Of a stretch of DNA of 64,000 bases, positions 62,397 through 64,000 are shown piece by piece (position 1 is the first letter of the stretch; every line of letters begins with the position of its first letter). The DNA comes from Fluviispira vulneris (GTDB taxonomy: Bacteria; Bdellovibrionota_B; Oligoflexia; Silvanigrellales; Silvanigrellaceae). The DNA lies in NCBI RefSeq assembly GCF_014281055.1, contig NZ_JACRSE010000001.1, positions 620,001-684,000 on the forward strand. The letters are read 5' to 3'. The notes below the pieces were generated by a model that worked only from the letters and a program-made list of their open reading frames with translations, ran no database searches and was not told the origin of the DNA. The translations under genes were made by a program, and so were the position numbers.

Positions 62397-64000
62397 TCAT
62401 GCTGCTTTAGCATCGACATGACAGGCCGCATAATAAAGCTCTTTTGGCTCGAGCACGAGCACAACTGAGCCATTCCCCATGATACAAGCCCCTGTAAATA
62501 CGGGAATATTTGCCAAAAAACCACCCAGTGGTTTGATCATTATTTGTTCTTGCCAGTACAAGACATCCACAAGAATTCCTACTTTTAAGCCATCAATTTG
62601 TACGATCACAACTGGGTTTGTTAAACCATCATCTTGATCAGCAGAGTTATTCTCAGATTCCTCTGCCTCTTCCCCTGCCTGACTCATTTTCTTCTTTTCA
62701 GCATGGATAAAATCATCCAGTATGGAAGGTCTTAAGTTAACAACTTCATTTAAACGTAAAAGTGGGATCACTTCCCCGCGTAAGTTAATACTTGGTTGAT
62801 TATTTAAATTAACAACATCTTTCTTCTCTGCCCGCACCGTTTCGGTGATCACTTCCTGCGGAAGCGCATAAGTTTCTCCATCAACACCAATTAAAAGTGC
62901 TTCTATAACGGCTAAACTCAGTGGTAAAATAATCTTAAATTCAGTCCCTTGACCAGGATTAGTGTCTACAAAAATAGATCCACTTGATTTACGGATATTA
63001 TTACGCACCACATCCATTCCCACACCACGCCCACTCACATCAGTGATTTCAGCTGCAGTGGAAAATCCACTGTGGAAAATAAATTCGATAATATCCTTTT
63101 TCGCAAGCATATCTGCTTGTTCTTGAGTAACAATTCCTAAAGAAACAGCTTTATTTTTAACTCTTTCTAAATCAATTCCATTACCATCATCACGCACAAC
63201 TAATTTCACATTGTTACCTTCATAACCCGCTTTAAGTAACAAAGTTCCTGTATCATTTTTCCCGCGCTCTTTGCGAACTTCGGGTGTTTCAATTCCATGG
63301 TCAATTGAGTTACGAATGAGGTGCATAATTGGATCGGAAATGGCTTCACTTACAGTTTTATCAAGTTCTGTATCTTCACCTTCTATTACAAAATTAATTT
63401 TCTTATTTAGTTTCTTAGCAACATCACGTACAAGTCGTGTGTATTTTGTAAATACACTTCCCACTGGAACCATCCGTGCATTCATTACACTTTCTTGTAA
63501 ACGTGCAGATAGACGTGTGACATGTCCTGTTCCTTCTTTAAATCCTTTAGTGATTTCGTTTTCTGGAAGGACTTCTTCAAGTCTATTTGAAAGGTGAACA
63601 AAAAGGTTTTTAACCGTAATGAGCTCACCTACGAGATTCATCAATTGATCAAGTTTCTCTTTCTTAAGGCGGACAAAGTCATTGGCATCACTGCCTCCAC
63701 CGTGCGCAGGATCAGCTGGTTTTCCACCTGCTGCAGGGGCACCGGGTTTACCTGCAACAGCGGGAGCACCAGGTTTTGCGGCAGCTGCTGCTGGAGCTGC
63801 CGCCGCGGCCGGAGCTGCTTTTGCTCCTGGAGCCGAAGGAGCAGGAGCTTGTACGACAGTTGCTTTCGCCTCACTTGCTTTTGCATCTCCTTTTCCTGCG
63901 ACGACTCCATCCATTTCAATTTTTACATTACTTGATCCTATGGCAAATTCGAAAATATCTTGCACTGTTTTAAACTCAGCCATTGAAACAAAATTGAAAG
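62397..64000 (-). CDS. cheA: Chemotaxis histidine kinase CheA (partial, N-terminus beyond the window)
   Basis: The visible part holds P3 (KLDQLMNLVGELITVKNLF), the P4 ATPase (N box MHLIRNSIDHGIETP, G1 VRDDGNGID, G2 DVSGRGVGMDVVRNN, then PGQGTEFKIILPLSLAVIEAL) and the P5 CheW-like domain. The P1 phospho-His domain is not visible. An ATG at 63983 could give a 528-residue protein, but it has no ribosome site and the frame stays open to the window edge, so I treat the gene as cut by the edge. Before P3 there is an Ala/Pro/Gly-rich linker (about residues 45-100) encoded by unusually GC-rich DNA. First gene of the cheA-cheV-cheB unit. Confidence 0.93.
   Translation of the reverse strand, partial: FNFVSMAEFKTVQDIFEFAIGSSNVKIEMDGVVAGKGDAKASEAKATVVQAPAPSAPGAKAAPAAAAAPAAAAAKPGAPAVAGKPGAPAAGGKPADPAHGGGSDANDFVRLKKEKLDQLMNLVGELITVKNLFVHLSNRLEEVLPENEITKGFKEGTGHVTRLSARLQESVMNARMVPVGSVFTKYTRLVRDVAKKLNKKINFVIEGEDTELDKTVSEAISDPIMHLIRNSIDHGIETPEVRKERGKNDTGTLLLKAGYEGNNVKLVVRDDGNGIDLERVKNKAVSLGIVTQEQADMLAKKDIIEFIFHSGFSTAAEITDVSGRGVGMDVVRNNIRKSSGSIFVDTNPGQGTEFKIILPLSLAVIEALLIGVDGETYALPQEVITETVRAEKKDVVNLNNQPSINLRGEVIPLLRLNEVVNLRPSILDDFIHAEKKKMSQAGEEAEESENNSADQDDGLTNPVVIVQIDGLKVGILVDVLYWQEQIMIKPLGGFLANIPVFTGACIMGNGSVVLVLEPKELYYAACHVDAKAA

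Noticed and set aside
63594-63935. Plus-strand frame rich in Cys, Ser and Arg opposite the cheA linker
   Set aside because: It is the antisense of the GC-rich Ala/Pro linker; the repetitive composition follows from that codon bias and not from a real gene.

Overview
The window is AT-rich bacterial chromosome, densely coded on both strands, with no rRNA, tRNA, CRISPR array or intact insertion sequence that I can see. The best guess for the source is a pigmented Gram-negative of the Silvanigrellales/Oligoflexia type (Bdellovibrionota). This is inferred from the mix of acyclic carotenoid genes, lipoproteins, REC-TPR and REC-PilZ proteins, a cheA-cheV-cheB cluster, many secreted toxin-like proteins and very AT-rich intergenic DNA; no marker gene proves it.

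Layout. 1-10.6 kb: a partial CPBP-like membrane protein, a REC-TPR protein, priA, a HAD phosphatase, a truncated ATP-grasp gene, a GNAT acetyltransferase, a lipoprotein, a secreted protein with a barnase-like C-terminus, a second ATP-grasp gene broken by an in-frame stop, and a Tat-exported dienelactone hydrolase. 10.7-19.5 kb: one tightly packed minus-strand unit, dtd - histidine kinase - crtD - membrane protein - crtE - crtC/crtB fusion - crtI. This should make an acyclic 1-hydroxy-3,4-desaturated carotenoid from farnesyl diphosphate via GGPP, phytoene and lycopene. 19.5-29.8 kb: housekeeping and membrane genes (CPBP protease, hemL, pyrG, an unknown helical protein with asnB, REC-PilZ, marC, yhhN).

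29.9-36.1 kb is the most unusual part. It carries a periplasmic binding protein followed by a tandemly duplicated locus of lipoproteins, each with an Ig-like domain fused to a cholera-toxin-A-like mono-ADP-ribosyltransferase. Two copies are intact, one is frameshifted in an A9 tract beside its start codon, and one has decayed to a fragment. The duplication also runs into the 3' end of the neighbouring fused alpha/beta 2-oxoacid dehydrogenase E1 gene.

36-46.6 kb: E1 fusion, an outer-membrane-like protein, a second binding protein, an Asp/Glu racemase homologue without its catalytic cysteines, rlmN, an alpha/beta hydrolase, prs, a probable rod-shaped ~200-nt non-coding RNA, and an M32 carboxypeptidase. 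46.8-60 kb: a secreted pertussis-S1-like protein with a ricin-like lectin region, a hydrolase with a divergent TetR regulator and two matching palindromic operators, a Crp/Fnr regulator beside a LuxE-LuxC fusion (fatty acid reductase), lspA, a ClpA/C-type unfoldase and an aerolysin/MTX2-like secreted protein. 60.2-64 kb: cheB, cheV and the 3' part of cheA, which runs off the window.

Together the region combines core metabolism and chemotaxis with pigment synthesis and an accessory set of at least five secreted or surface proteins that look like toxins (three ART lipoproteins, one S1/lectin protein, one RNase, one pore-former-like).
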